DNA of 12,325 bases, taken from Bacillota bacterium. Lineage in GTDB: Bacteria > Bacillota > Desulfotomaculia > Desulfotomaculales > JAJYZD01. Where the stretch lies: the NCBI GenBank assembly GCA_021800315.1, contig JAJYZD010000098.1:1-12325 (forward strand). Direction: 5' to 3'. The position numbers and the translations under genes are program-made. Positions 1 to 8,700 of this stretch are shown piece by piece. The number at the start of each line of letters is the position of its first letter. Position 1 is the stretch's first letter. A model generated the notes under the pieces. That model searched no databases. It saw only the letters and a program-made list of their open reading frames with translations, and was not told the origin of the DNA.

Positions 1-758
1 ACACCAGGGTCGCGGCCGACCTGGTGCGGTCCAGGGGACCGCGCCTCGTGCTGGCCGGCTACACCGTCCTGGGTCGCGACCTGATGCCGCGGCTGGCCGC
101 CCGGCTGGGCACGGGCCTTTTCACCGATTGCACCGGATTGGAGCTGGACGGCCGGGAACCGGTGTTTACCCGCCCGGTATACGCCGGCAAGGCGTTTTCG
201 CGGGGCGCGGCGACCGGCAGCCCGGCTTTGGCCACCATCCGGCCCAACGTCTTCGGGGTCCAGGCGCCCGATGCGGGCCGGACCCCGGAGGTGGAGACGG
301 TAACCGTGGAACTGGGGCCGGACGACCTCACCCAGGTTATCCGGGAAGTGGTGCGGCAGGTATCGGCCCGGCCCGAACTGACCGAGGCCGACGTCATCGT
401 TTCGGGCGGCCGGGGGATGAAGGGACCGGAGAACTTCCCCCTGCTGGAGGCTTTGGCGGACGCCCTGGGCGGCGCGGTGGGCGCCTCCCGGGCGGCGGTG
501 GACGCCGGCTGGATCGAACAACGGTTCCAGGTCGGCCAGACGGGTAAGACGGTTTCGCCCGTTCTCTACATCGCCGCCGGCATATCCGGCGCCATCCAGC
601 ACCTGGCGGGCATGGGGTCGTCGAAGTGCATCGTGGCGGTCAACAAGGATCCCGAGGCCAACATCTTCAAGGTAGCCGATTACGGCATCGTGGGCGACCT
701 CTTCGCGGTGGTTCCCGAACTGACCGCCGCGGTCCGGGAACTGAAAGCGCAGGGGTAG
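1..758 (+). CDS. etfA: Electron transfer flavoprotein alpha subunit, C-terminal part (5' end outside window)
   Basis: ETF alpha carries the FAD of the soluble heterodimer that exchanges electrons with acyl-CoA dehydrogenases and related flavoenzymes. The frame is open from the first complete codon at base 3, so the gene begins upstream; about 251 residues are visible and the GTG at 24 is internal. The conserved C-terminal FAD domain is complete: GRGMKG (about 406-423), GASRAAVDAGW, QVGQTGKTV (about 529-555), then a GISGAIQHLAGM stretch and NKDP followed by ADYG-VGDL near the end. The gene ends in TAG at 756-758 and is followed at once by a GC-rich hairpin, so it probably closes a separate transcription unit, with etfB expected upstream. 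Whether it serves aromatic degradation, ordinary beta-oxidation or a bifurcating complex cannot be told from this part. Confidence 0.93.
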   Translation, partial: TRVAADLVRSRGPRLVLAGYTVLGRDLMPRLAARLGTGLFTDCTGLELDGREPVFTRPVYAGKAFSRGAATGSPALATIRPNVFGVQAPDAGRTPEVETVTVELGPDDLTQVIREVVRQVSARPELTEADVIVSGGRGMKGPENFPLLEALADALGGAVGASRAAVDAGWIEQRFQVGQTGKTVSPVLYIAAGISGAIQHLAGMGSSKCIVAVNKDPEANIFKVADYGIVGDLFAVVPELTAAVRELKAQG

Positions 759-780
759 CCGGGCGGATCGGTGCGCCCGG
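759..780 (+). terminator. GC-rich hairpin directly after etfA
   Basis: A perfect 7-bp inverted repeat, CCGGGCG (759-765) and CGCCCGG (774-780), with an 8-nt loop begins at the base after the etfA stop. No T-run follows, so it is not a classical intrinsic terminator. It may act as a U-less terminator or as a 3'-end stabiliser. The structure is seen directly; the function is inferred. Confidence 0.45.
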
Positions 781-921
781 GTGAGCGTCCCCCGGTTCCC
801 GGGCCCCGCCGGGCGTAGAATTGGGCGTCATGCGCGCCGGGGCCCAAGCCGGCTGCCACTACCCCGGACCACCTTCTTGTGGCCTGTGAGCCACCACAAG
901 TGTCGGTAATGGTAGCACTAA

Positions 922-959
922 AGGGTTAACCCTCCTCCACCCACCATGTAACCTAGGTT
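922..959. promoter_or_regulatory. Two perfect palindromes, candidate operator
   Basis: AGGGTTAACCCT (922-933, 12 bp) and AACCTAGGTT (950-959, 10 bp) are both perfect palindromes, with centres 27 bp apart. They lie roughly 40-75 bp upstream of the possible -10 box for bamB. Paired short palindromes at this distance suit a dimeric regulator, for instance an activator of an aromatic-compound operon. No regulator gene is visible in the window, so this is only a candidate site. Confidence 0.3.
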
Positions 960-975
960 TCATGCTTTCAAGCGA

Positions 976-1004
976 TTTTCTCCCCTGCCGTTTTCCGTTA
1001 TGAT
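976..1004 (+). promoter_or_regulatory. Possible sigma-70-type promoter of the bam operon
   Basis: TATGAT at 999-1004 differs from the -10 consensus by one base and lies in the most AT-rich part of the intergenic region. At 17-bp spacing the -35 position (976-981) reads TTTTCT, which is poor, so the promoter would need an activator; the palindromes upstream would fit that. I looked for the GG and GC pair of a sigma-54 site around 1018-1036 and the spacing is wrong. The leader from about 1010 to the bamB start would be about 165 nt. Confidence 0.3.
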
Positions 1005-1176
1005 TTACTGAAGGGGCTGGCGACTTTATCCTTCGCCTAGAGGATTTTTGGCTATTCCGCCGTATATAGGGATTGACGCAACCCGGATTGCGAGGCTCAT
1101 TGTGCTCCTGGGCACCGGCGAAAGTTCCGCAGGCGGCGCGGCCGGGGAGGCGGAGATGCCCGGAGGGGGGTTGAAC

Positions 1177-3138
1177 GTGAGGTACGCGGAGACAGGCTAC
1201 AATTTGGAAATTGATTTAGCGCGGGGAAACGTGGAGAGGGTGGAGACCGATCCGGAATTGACCCGGCTTCACCTGGGGGGGCTTGGTACCAACGCCAGGC
1301 TGTTGTGGGACAGGGTTCCCCCCGAAGTCGACCCTTTTTCCAGCGACAATCCGCTGATTTTCAGCGCCGGTCTCCTGGGAGGCACGCCGGCGCCCGGTGC
1401 CAACCGCACCATTGTCTCCACCTTCTCGCCCCAGACTTTGCTGATGGCCTATTCGATGATGGGGGGATTTTGGGCGCCGGAACTGAAACACGCCGGCTAC
1501 GACAAAGTGATCATCCGCGGCAAGTCGCCCGACCTGGTCTATTTGTGGATCAACAACGGCCGCGTGGAGATACGCGATGCCCGGCATCTCCACGGCAAGG
1601 GCGCTATCGAAACCGCGGAAATCATCCGGCGGGAGTTGAGGGAACCGAACGCCCAGGTGGCCGCCATCGGGCTGGCCGGTGAAAACCGGGTCTATTTCGC
1701 TTCCATCGAGCATGGCCGGTCCAGTGCCAGCCGGGGCGGCATAGGGGCCGTCATGGGCGACAAAGGGCTCAAGGCGGTCGCCGTGCGGGGAACCAGGGAC
1801 GTCAACATCGCCCGGCCCGCCGAATTCATGGAACATTGCAACGACGTGCTGAGATATATCCAGTACCGGGAGGCTAATCCGATCAAAGGAGTGCCGCCCA
1901 TCCTGGCCGGGATCGGGTCACCGCAGGAGATGGCCATCATCGACGAGGAATGGCACACCACCAATTTCACCTGGGGCAATGCCCGCACCCGGCGGAAAGA
2001 CTTTTGGACCAGGGAAGTCGAAGAGAAGTGGAAGGAAAGCCAGGAGGGCGTGCGGACGCGGTTAATCAGTTGCTATAACTGCCCGATGAAATGCGGCGCC
2101 ACCATTTCCGTTCCGGGGCTGCCAACCTACATGATGAAGTGTTACTCGAAACTCACTTATACGATGGCGGCCTTTTCCGACCTGGATTTTGGGTTCAGGA
2201 TCGCCCAGCGGGCCACGGAGTATGGCGTGGACGGATATTCCACCCCGCAGGTCATGGCGTTTGCCCTCGAACTTTATGAAGCCGGCATTTTGACCGGCTC
2301 GGACCTGGCGGGAATGCCGCATGACAACGAGGGAAGATTTTTCTGGTTGCTGGACCGGATTGTCCGGCGGGAAGGAATAGGGGATGTCCTGGCCGACGGC
2401 ACCTATTGGGCGGCCCGGCGGATCGGCAACGGCGCGGAGAAATTTGCCCATAACAACATCAAGAAACACGAGCAATTGCCCCTCAAGCTGGGAATGCTGA
2501 ACCCTGTTTACTTTCTGATGTATTCTACCGGCGAAAAAATAAACATTACCCAAATTGAAGGGCAGTTTCCCCAGGCCCCTTTTGCTACGCGGGAAGAAAG
2601 GGAAGACTTCGTAAAGGACTGGATCCAGGTTCCCGATGAGAAGTTCAAACAATACTTTCTGGACTGGGATCCGCGCGGGGAACGCTCAATCCCATATTAC
2701 CCGACTATCGAAGCAAGCTGCGAGATCGTTGACTGGCAGGAGAGGATGCACTACATCGACGACGCGCTCGGTATATGCGCCGGTTTGTCCTCGTTTCCGT
2801 TGAAGCCTCCTTATCATATCCACAACTTCCCCCCGATTATCTCGGCGGCGACGGGTATGGATATCGACGAGGCCGGGTTGACGAAAGCAGCCAGGAGGAA
2901 CCGGACTTTGATTAGAGCCGTTAATGTCAGAAGAGGGATGAGGAGAGCCGATGACAAGCCGCCGGAAGACCATTGGAAGAAGAGGTTTCCCGAGCTTGAG
3001 GCCGAGTTGTTGGATCAGTATTACAAGTTCAAGGGGTGGAATAACCAGGGTATTCCTACTAAAGAGTCTTTGCAAGAACTAGACATGGACTATGTTAGCG
3101 GAGACTTTGAGCAGAGAGGGATCATAGCCAGTGAGTAA
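1177..3138 (+). CDS. bamB: Class II benzoyl-CoA reductase, tungstopterin catalytic subunit BamB (AOR family)
   Basis: BamB reduces benzoyl-CoA to a cyclohexadienoyl-CoA in strict anaerobes without ATP, at a tungsten-bis-pterin centre beside a [4Fe-4S] cluster. The protein has AOR-family features throughout: GGIGAVMGDKGLKAV in the N-terminal pterin domain, cluster cysteines C299, C302 and C306 (CYNCPMKC) and a fourth at C534 (GICAGL). I chose GTG 1177 because the family begins VRYAETGYNLEIDL and this gives 653 residues. With that numbering a Cys falls at 322 and a His at 260, the positions I recall for the tungsten ligand and proton donor of Geobacter BamB; E251 is also present. A GGAGGGGGG tract at 1162-1170 lies 6 nt upstream. 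ATG 1156, with its own GGAGG, is an alternative 7 codons longer. The 3' end overlaps bamC. Residue 255, His in Geobacter as I remember it, is Ile here, so a related aryl-CoA substrate is possible. Confidence 0.87.
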   Translation: MRYAETGYNLEIDLARGNVERVETDPELTRLHLGGLGTNARLLWDRVPPEVDPFSSDNPLIFSAGLLGGTPAPGANRTIVSTFSPQTLLMAYSMMGGFWAPELKHAGYDKVIIRGKSPDLVYLWINNGRVEIRDARHLHGKGAIETAEIIRRELREPNAQVAAIGLAGENRVYFASIEHGRSSASRGGIGAVMGDKGLKAVAVRGTRDVNIARPAEFMEHCNDVLRYIQYREANPIKGVPPILAGIGSPQEMAIIDEEWHTTNFTWGNARTRRKDFWTREVEEKWKESQEGVRTRLISCYNCPMKCGATISVPGLPTYMMKCYSKLTYTMAAFSDLDFGFRIAQRATEYGVDGYSTPQVMAFALELYEAGILTGSDLAGMPHDNEGRFFWLLDRIVRREGIGDVLADGTYWAARRIGNGAEKFAHNNIKKHEQLPLKLGMLNPVYFLMYSTGEKINITQIEGQFPQAPFATREEREDFVKDWIQVPDEKFKQYFLDWDPRGERSIPYYPTIEASCEIVDWQERMHYIDDALGICAGLSSFPLKPPYHIHNFPPIISAATGMDIDEAGLTKAARRNRTLIRAVNVRRGMRRADDKPPEDHWKKRFPELEAELLDQYYKFKGWNNQGIPTKESLQELDMDYVSGDFEQRGIIASE

Positions 3139-3670
3139 GATTAGGAAGATGGTTAAGACCATTAAGATCGATGTTGATAAATGCAACGGCTGCCGGGCAT
3201 GTGAGGTAATCTGCTCATCTTTTCATGCTACGCCGAAATACAGTAGTAATAATCCCGCCAGGTCCCGTATCCGGCTTATTCGTGATCCGCTGAAAGACAG
3301 GTATCTTCCTGTGTATGCGGGGGAATATGTGGCAGCCGAGTGTATGGGCAGGGATAAGTATATAATTGATGGAAAGGAATACGAAGAGTGTGATTTCTGC
3401 AGGGCTTCCTGTCCATCCCGGGGTATTTTCAAGGATCCTGATTCCGGCCTGCCGCTCAAGTGTGACATGTGTGAAGATGATCCTGCGCTGAAAGAGCCCT
3501 TGTGCGTCCAGTGGTGCCTGGCTGACGCCCTGGTTTACGAGGAAAGGGAAGAGGAGGTCGAGGAAGAAGTGAAGCTGGGCGACGTGGAAGTAGGATTACA
3601 ATCATTGCTAGACAAATACGGATTGTCGGAAATAGAGGATGCCTTTACGCGAATATCGCGAAAGAACTGA
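3131..3670 (+). CDS. bamC: Benzoyl-CoA reductase ferredoxin-like subunit BamC
   Basis: BamC is the small iron-sulfur partner of BamB and carries electrons to the tungsten subunit. The 179-residue protein has a ferredoxin-like cluster motif at C18, C21, C24 and C28 (CNGCRACEVIC), then C71, C87, C90 and C94 (CDFCRASCP), and C111, C114, C125 and C129 (CDMCEDDP then CVQWC). This is the layout of DmsB/HybA-type electron-transfer subunits with about three [4Fe-4S] clusters. An acidic helix rich in Glu follows (about residues 136-147). GTG 3131 overlaps the last codons of bamB and has AGAGGG 10 nt upstream, which suggests translational coupling. ATG 3149 (MVKTIKI) matches where homologues usually start but has only a poorly spaced AGGA. 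Base composition is distinctly lower in GC than in the flanking genes. Confidence 0.83.
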   Translation: MSKIRKMVKTIKIDVDKCNGCRACEVICSSFHATPKYSSNNPARSRIRLIRDPLKDRYLPVYAGEYVAAECMGRDKYIIDGKEYEECDFCRASCPSRGIFKDPDSGLPLKCDMCEDDPALKEPLCVQWCLADALVYEEREEEVEEEVKLGDVEVGLQSLLDKYGLSEIEDAFTRISRKN

Positions 3671-3703
3671 TAGATCAGTCTGAGAGAAGAGGATTGAGTA
3701 AGC

Positions 3704-4855
3704 GTGGAGACTCTAGCTCCGATCAAAGAGGTAATAGATGAGATAAAAGAGAACGGTGGAGGGGCCGTAAGGTTTTGCTATCAGTGCGGTAAGTGCGATA
3801 CTGTTTGTCCCTGGAACAGGGTTAGGAACTTCAGTATGCGGAAATTGATCCGGGAGGCAACATTTGGCCTGAGTGAGATAGAGCATGAAGAGATTTGGCG
3901 CTGTACCACCTGCGGAAAGTGTGTTCAAAAGTGTCCCAGGGATGTAAGGCAGACAGATGATATGGTGGCTTTGCGCAGGATCGCTACAAATTATGGTGTA
4001 TTCCCTGCGGCGATCAAGCCTGTCCGAACCGTAAGCGCCGGTCTTTCCGCCGAAGGCAATCCTTTTGGTGAAGCACGTGCCAAAAGGGCCGAATGGGCCA
4101 GTGGGCTCGCCGTCAAGACGTTCACCGAAGGAATGGAAATCCTCTATTTCCCCGGCTGCTATCTCAGTTACGACGCGAGGTTAAAAAAGGTGGCCGTCGC
4201 GACGGTCAACATACTCAATAAGGCCGGGGTGGATTTCGGGATACTGGGTACCATGGAGAATTGTTGCGGGGAAAGCATCCGGAAGACCGGTAACGAGGAG
4301 TTATTCAAGCAGTTGGCACGGGAAAACATTAAGACTTTCATCGAAAACGGGGTAAAGAAAATTCTGGTTTCATCGCCTCATTGTTATCATACCTTTAAGA
4401 ACGAATATCCCGAATTTATGGTGCATTTTGAGGTAATTCATATTTCCCAGTATTTGTTTCAGTTGATCAACGAGGGACGGCTTCAGATCAGGAATGCTTA
4501 TGAGAAGAAAGTTACGTATCACGACCCCTGCTACCTCGGTCGGCATAACGGCATATATGATGAGCCGCGCTGGGTCTTGGGAAAGATACCCGGTCTGGAA
4601 CTGAACGAGATGGCCGAAAGCCGGGAAGAGAGTCTCTGTTGCGGCATGGGCGGGGGCAGGATTTGGTGTGAAACGCCAAGCCGGGAGCGATTCGCCAACC
4701 TCAGGTTGAAAGAGGCTGTCGGAGCCGGGGCCGGGGTGCTCGTTACCGCCTGCCCCTATTGCATCACGAATTTCGAGGACGGCAGGCTGGTACTGAATTA
4801 TGAGGACGCCATCCAGGTGAGGGATATCACCGAGATCCTTCAGGAAGTTACTTAG
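3704..4855 (+). CDS. bamD: HdrD-like iron-sulfur subunit BamD (ferredoxin domain plus two CCG domains)
   Basis: This 383-residue protein resembles the HdrD/GlpC family and matches BamD by context. An N-terminal ferredoxin domain has two [4Fe-4S] motifs, C25-C28-C31-C35 (CYQCGKCDTVCP) and C67-C70-C73-C77 (CTTCGKCVQKCP). Two cysteine-rich CCG domains follow: the first with C152, C187-C188 and C227, the second with C276, C312-C313, C350 and C353. In heterodisulfide reductases such domains bind noncubane clusters at the disulfide site; in Bam the domain is thought to relay electrons between the BamE/BamF module and BamBC. The start is GTG 3704, with AGAGGA about 10 nt upstream and 33 nt after bamC. 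No membrane segment is seen, so the protein is cytoplasmic. A generic Hdr-type role cannot be excluded from sequence alone, but the position after bamBC argues for BamD. Confidence 0.8.
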   Translation: METLAPIKEVIDEIKENGGGAVRFCYQCGKCDTVCPWNRVRNFSMRKLIREATFGLSEIEHEEIWRCTTCGKCVQKCPRDVRQTDDMVALRRIATNYGVFPAAIKPVRTVSAGLSAEGNPFGEARAKRAEWASGLAVKTFTEGMEILYFPGCYLSYDARLKKVAVATVNILNKAGVDFGILGTMENCCGESIRKTGNEELFKQLARENIKTFIENGVKKILVSSPHCYHTFKNEYPEFMVHFEVIHISQYLFQLINEGRLQIRNAYEKKVTYHDPCYLGRHNGIYDEPRWVLGKIPGLELNEMAESREESLCCGMGGGRIWCETPSRERFANLRLKEAVGAGAGVLVTACPYCITNFEDGRLVLNYEDAIQVRDITEILQEVT

Positions 4856-4863
4856 GGGACGAA

Positions 4864-5679
4864 GTGGTCAACATGCAGGAATCGGCCGGCGTGGCGGACG
4901 CGGGGGGGGTAACCGCGGAGGTTGGCTGCGCCCGCTTTTCCGGCGGGCGATGGGTCAGGAGCCCGGTTCAGGTCCCCAGCGAGGCGGAACTCACGATCTA
5001 TGTGAACCAGCGGGAACTGGTAACGGTACTGTGCACTCCGACCAGGCTGAATTACCTGGTCCTCGGGTTCCTGTACGCGGAGGGCATCATCGCCGGTCTG
5101 GACGACGTGGTGACGATGCGGGTGTGCGGGGACGAAGCGGTGGCCGACGTGCGCCTCGCCAACCCTGCGTATGAACCGCCGGTCCTGCGGACGCTCACCT
5201 CCGGGTGCGGTGGCGGAGCGGTTTTCCAAACCACCGGGGAGATGGTCGAATCGGACTTTGTTACCACCCCGGGTGAGACGCTGTTACTGATGAAACGGCT
5301 CCAGGCGGAGATGGATCTTTACCGGACGTGCGGCGGCGTGCACACTTCGGCCCTGGCCGGTGCCGGGCACCTGCTGGTGGTGGCCGAGGATATAGGCCGG
5401 CATAACACCCTGGACAAGATCCAGGGCGAATGTCTGGCCGGGGAACTACCCACCCGGGACCGGCTGCTCTTAACCACCGGCCGCGTATCAAAGGAAATGT
5501 TGCTCAAGGCGGCCCGGATGCGGGTTCCGGTTGTGGTATCGAGGCACTCGCCGACGGGGACCGCGGTTGAGCTGGCCCGGGATCTCGGTATCGCGCTGGT
5601 TGGGCACGCGGCGGGCGACCGTTTGACGGTGTACTCCCACCCGGAACGATTGGGCTGCCCGGCCGACCGGGTCCTATAA
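4864..5679 (+). CDS. fdhD: FdhD-like sulfurtransferase (molybdo/tungstopterin cofactor sulfuration)
   Basis: FdhD passes sulfur from a cysteine desulfurase to the bis-pterin guanine dinucleotide molybdenum or tungsten cofactor of formate dehydrogenase. The 271-residue protein has the family signatures in order: TSGCGGG with C115, the sulfur-carrying cysteine position; CGGVHTSAL at 156-164; EDIGRHNTLDK at 175-185; then GRVSKEM and an SPTGTAVELA stretch. Only one Cys is present where E. coli FdhD has a Cys-x-x-Cys pair, a variant I recall in Gram-positives. The start is GTG 4864, with AGGGG at 4854-4858 and 5 nt spacing; ATG 4873 is too far from it. It begins 8 nt after bamD and ends 21 nt before bamE, so it is cotranscribed with the reductase genes. 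No formate dehydrogenase is in the window. A role in BamB maturation, or in a formate dehydrogenase that works with BamF, is inference. Confidence 0.85.
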   Translation: MVNMQESAGVADAGGVTAEVGCARFSGGRWVRSPVQVPSEAELTIYVNQRELVTVLCTPTRLNYLVLGFLYAEGIIAGLDDVVTMRVCGDEAVADVRLANPAYEPPVLRTLTSGCGGGAVFQTTGEMVESDFVTTPGETLLLMKRLQAEMDLYRTCGGVHTSALAGAGHLLVVAEDIGRHNTLDKIQGECLAGELPTRDRLLLTTGRVSKEMLLKAARMRVPVVVSRHSPTGTAVELARDLGIALVGHAAGDRLTVYSHPERLGCPADRVL

Positions 5680-5700
5680 AACGCGATGAGGTGACGGAAA

Positions 5701-8700
5701 ATGGAAGCATGGCCGCGGGAAAAACCGCAACAAGTCCGCCATGGCGGCGAGGGCGATTTCGCCGACGTAATGGTCGTCGGCGGAGGGATCAGCGGCATTC
5801 AGGCCGCCCTTGACCTCGCGGGGGCCGGGTTCAGGGTTTACCTGGTCGATAAAGCGCCGAGCATCGGGGGCCATATGGCCCAGCTGGATAAAACCTTTCC
5901 CACCAACGACTGCTCCATGTGAATACTCTCACCCAAGCTGGTCGAGGTCGGCCGGCATCAAAATATAGAGGTCCTGACATATACGGAAGTCGATAGGGTG
6001 GAAGGCGAAGCAGGTAACTTCAAGGTGACGTTGGTTAAGAAACCCAGGTATATTGTCGAGAGTAAGTGCACGGGTTGTACTACGTGCGTGGAATACTGCC
6101 CGGTTAAATATCCTGATCAATTTAATCAGGAAATATCGATGAATAAAGCCGTGCATATTTATTTCGCCCAAGCCATCCCCCTTGTTACCTACATTGACGA
6201 AAGCTGTCTCTACCTCAAGGAGAAGAAGTGTCGGATTTGTGAAGGAGTGTGTAAGAATAACGCCATAGATTTTGGTCAAGCGGCGGAAAAGGTGGAAGTA
6301 AACGTAGGAGCGGTAATTCTGTCTCCCGGCCTTGAGCCATATGACCCCGGGTTGAGGGAGGAGTATCGTTACGGAGAGTTTGCGAACGTGGTAACCAGTA
6401 TGGACTATGAGCGGCTGTTGTGCTCTACCGGGCCGTACCAGGGTGAGGTGCTGCGCGCCTCCGATCGGAAACATCCCCGTAAAATAGCCTGGCTCCAATG
6501 TGTGGGTTCCCGGCAGGTTACTCCGGGCGGGAAGAGCTATTGTTCGGCCGTGTGCTGTACCTATGCCCAGAAGCAGGTGATTGTTACCAAGGATCACGAC
6601 TCCGAGGCGGAGTGCACGATATTCCATAATGATATTCGTTCTTACGGGAAGGATTTTGAACGGTTTTACGAAAGGACAGAGAAGCTTCCGGGTGTCCGGT
6701 TTATTAGAAGTTACGTCTCGATAGTAAGAGAGAATCCGGACACCAAAAACGTTGTGATTCGCTATGCCACCACCGATGACGGGGTAAAAGAAGAAGAATT
6801 CGATATGGTGGTACTGTCGGTCGGCTTGAATCCCCCTGCCGATGTAAAGGATACCGCTGGAAAATTCGGCATCGAACTCAATGCCCACGATTTTTGCCGG
6901 GTCGGTCCCGCCAACCCGATGGAGACCACCCGGCCCGGCGTTTTTGTCAGCGGAGCCTTCCAGGGTCCCGCCGATATTCCCGAGTCGGTTTTCAGCGCCA
7001 GCGGGGCGGGCGCGCAATGCGGCGAACTCCTTGACCACCGGCGGGGGAAGCTGACCAGGGAACGGATCTATCCGCCGGAAAAGGATGTCTGCCGGGAGGA
7101 GCCGAGGATAGGCGTCTTTGTGTGTCATTGCGGAGCCAATATCGGCAGCGTGGTAAACGTTCCGGCCGCGGTGGAATACGCGTTGACCCTCCCCGATGTT
7201 GTTTACGCCCAGGAGCAGCTGTTTTCGTGCGCCACCAACTCCGCCAGGGAAATAACGGATATGATCAGGGAAAAAGGGCTTAACCGCGTGGTGGTGGCCG
7301 CCTGCTCTCCCCGGACCCTGGAACCGCTGTTCCGGGACACCCTGCGGGAGGCGGGACTCAACCAGTATTACTACGACATGGCGAATATCAGGGAACATTG
7401 CTCCTGGGTCCACTCCAAGGAAAAGGAAGAAGCAACGGTAAAAGCCAAGGATATCATCCGGATGTCGGTGGCGCGGGCCGGTCACTTGGAGCCGCTTGCG
7501 GAATTCGACCTGCCGGTGAACAAAGCGGCGCTGGTGGTCGGCGCAGGCGTAGCCGGAATGACTTGCGCCCTGTCCATAGCCAACCAGGGACATGAGGTTC
7601 ACCTGCTGGAAAAGGATGCGGACCTTGGGGGTATGGCGCGCAGGATTCATTATACGCTGGAAGGGGTCGATGTTCAGGCCTATTTGGGCGATCTTATCCG
7701 CAAGGTTTACCGGCACCCCTTGATCCATGTGTATACCGGTGCCGCCATAACCGGAGCTGCCGGCTATGTCGGTAACTTCGTGACCACGGTGCGGTCCGAA
7801 CGGGGGGTCACGGAAATAAAGCATGGAGCGGCCGTCATCGCCATCGGCGCCGATGTATATACCCCCGGGGAATACCTTTACGGGGAAGATGACCGGGTGC
7901 TGACCAACCTCGATTTGGAGGAGCGCATCGCCGGCCGGGAGGAAAGGCTGGTCAACGCCCGGAGCCTGGTGATGATCCAGTGCGTAGGCTGCCGGCAGGA
8001 GGACCGGAATTACTGCAGCCGGGTATGTTGCGGCGAGTCCGTCAAGAACGCGCTGAAACTCAAGGAGCTTAACCCGGACATGGATGTCTACATTCTCTTC
8101 CGGGATATAAGGACGTATGGGTTTAAAGAGGATTATTACCGGGAAGCGGCCGATAGGGAGGTAAGGTTCATCCGTTATCAACCCGAAGACAAGCCCCGGG
8201 TGGAAGCGGCCGGGGATGATGATGGCCGGAGCGTCCTGCGGGTCACCGTGACCGATCCCGTCCTGGGTAACAAGCTGGAAATAGACGCCGATATGATCGC
8301 TTTGGCCGCCGCCGTCGTTCCCGCCGCGGCAACCGCGGAAGTTGCCGGGTTGTTCAAGGTGACTTTGAGCCCGGACGGCTTCTTCAAAGAAGCCCATGTC
8401 AAATTGAGGCCCGTCGAGTTCGGTACGGACGGCGTCTATCTTTGCGGCGCGGCCCATTATCCCAAGTACCTGCCGGAAACGATCAACCAGGCGTACGGGG
8501 CGGCGGGCCGGGTCTTGACCCTTCTCTCCCGCGATACGGTCGTCGCCTCCGGCTCGGTTTGCGGGGTGGATGAAAAGAAGTGTATGGGGTGTGGAGCGTG
8601 TATCTCGGCCTGCACATACGGGGCCATAGAGTTCCGCGAGACGCGCCGGGGCAGTAAAGCCGTAGTCAACCCCGTTCTCTGCAAAGGGGACGGTCTGTGC

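Larger units (their letters stand above)
781..1176 (+). other. Intergenic region upstream of bamB
   Basis: About 400 bases with no convincing gene separate etfA from bamB. The first part (to about 860) is GC-rich; from about 900 to 1050 it is AT-richer, as expected for a promoter region. It holds an inverted repeat with arms CTTGTGG (876-882) and CCACAAG (894-900), two short palindromes and a possible -10 box, listed separately. The bamB frame is open back to 1048, but the 43 extra codons do not resemble the family's N-terminus, so I treat 1048-1176 as leader. I see no recognisable riboswitch and no tRNA. Confidence 0.5.

Noticed and set aside
1018..1036. Sigma-54 (-24/-12) promoter before bamB
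   Set aside because: The GG at 1019-1020 and GC at 1035-1036 are 16 bases apart instead of 12, and the flanking bases do not fit.
781..1047. Tungsten/molybdenum cofactor riboswitch or T-box upstream of bamB
   Set aside because: I could not find the conserved core of either; only simple inverted repeats are visible.
1048..1176. N-terminal extension of BamB from 1048
   Set aside because: The 43 residues have no family resemblance, and the GTG at 1177 gives family length, residue numbering and a Shine-Dalgarno.
5701..5998. bamE as a pseudogene split by a nonsense mutation
   Set aside because: The TGA is at a known Cys/Sec position, a SECIS-like hairpin follows, and bamF shows the same arrangement independently. 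The rest of the frame is intact.
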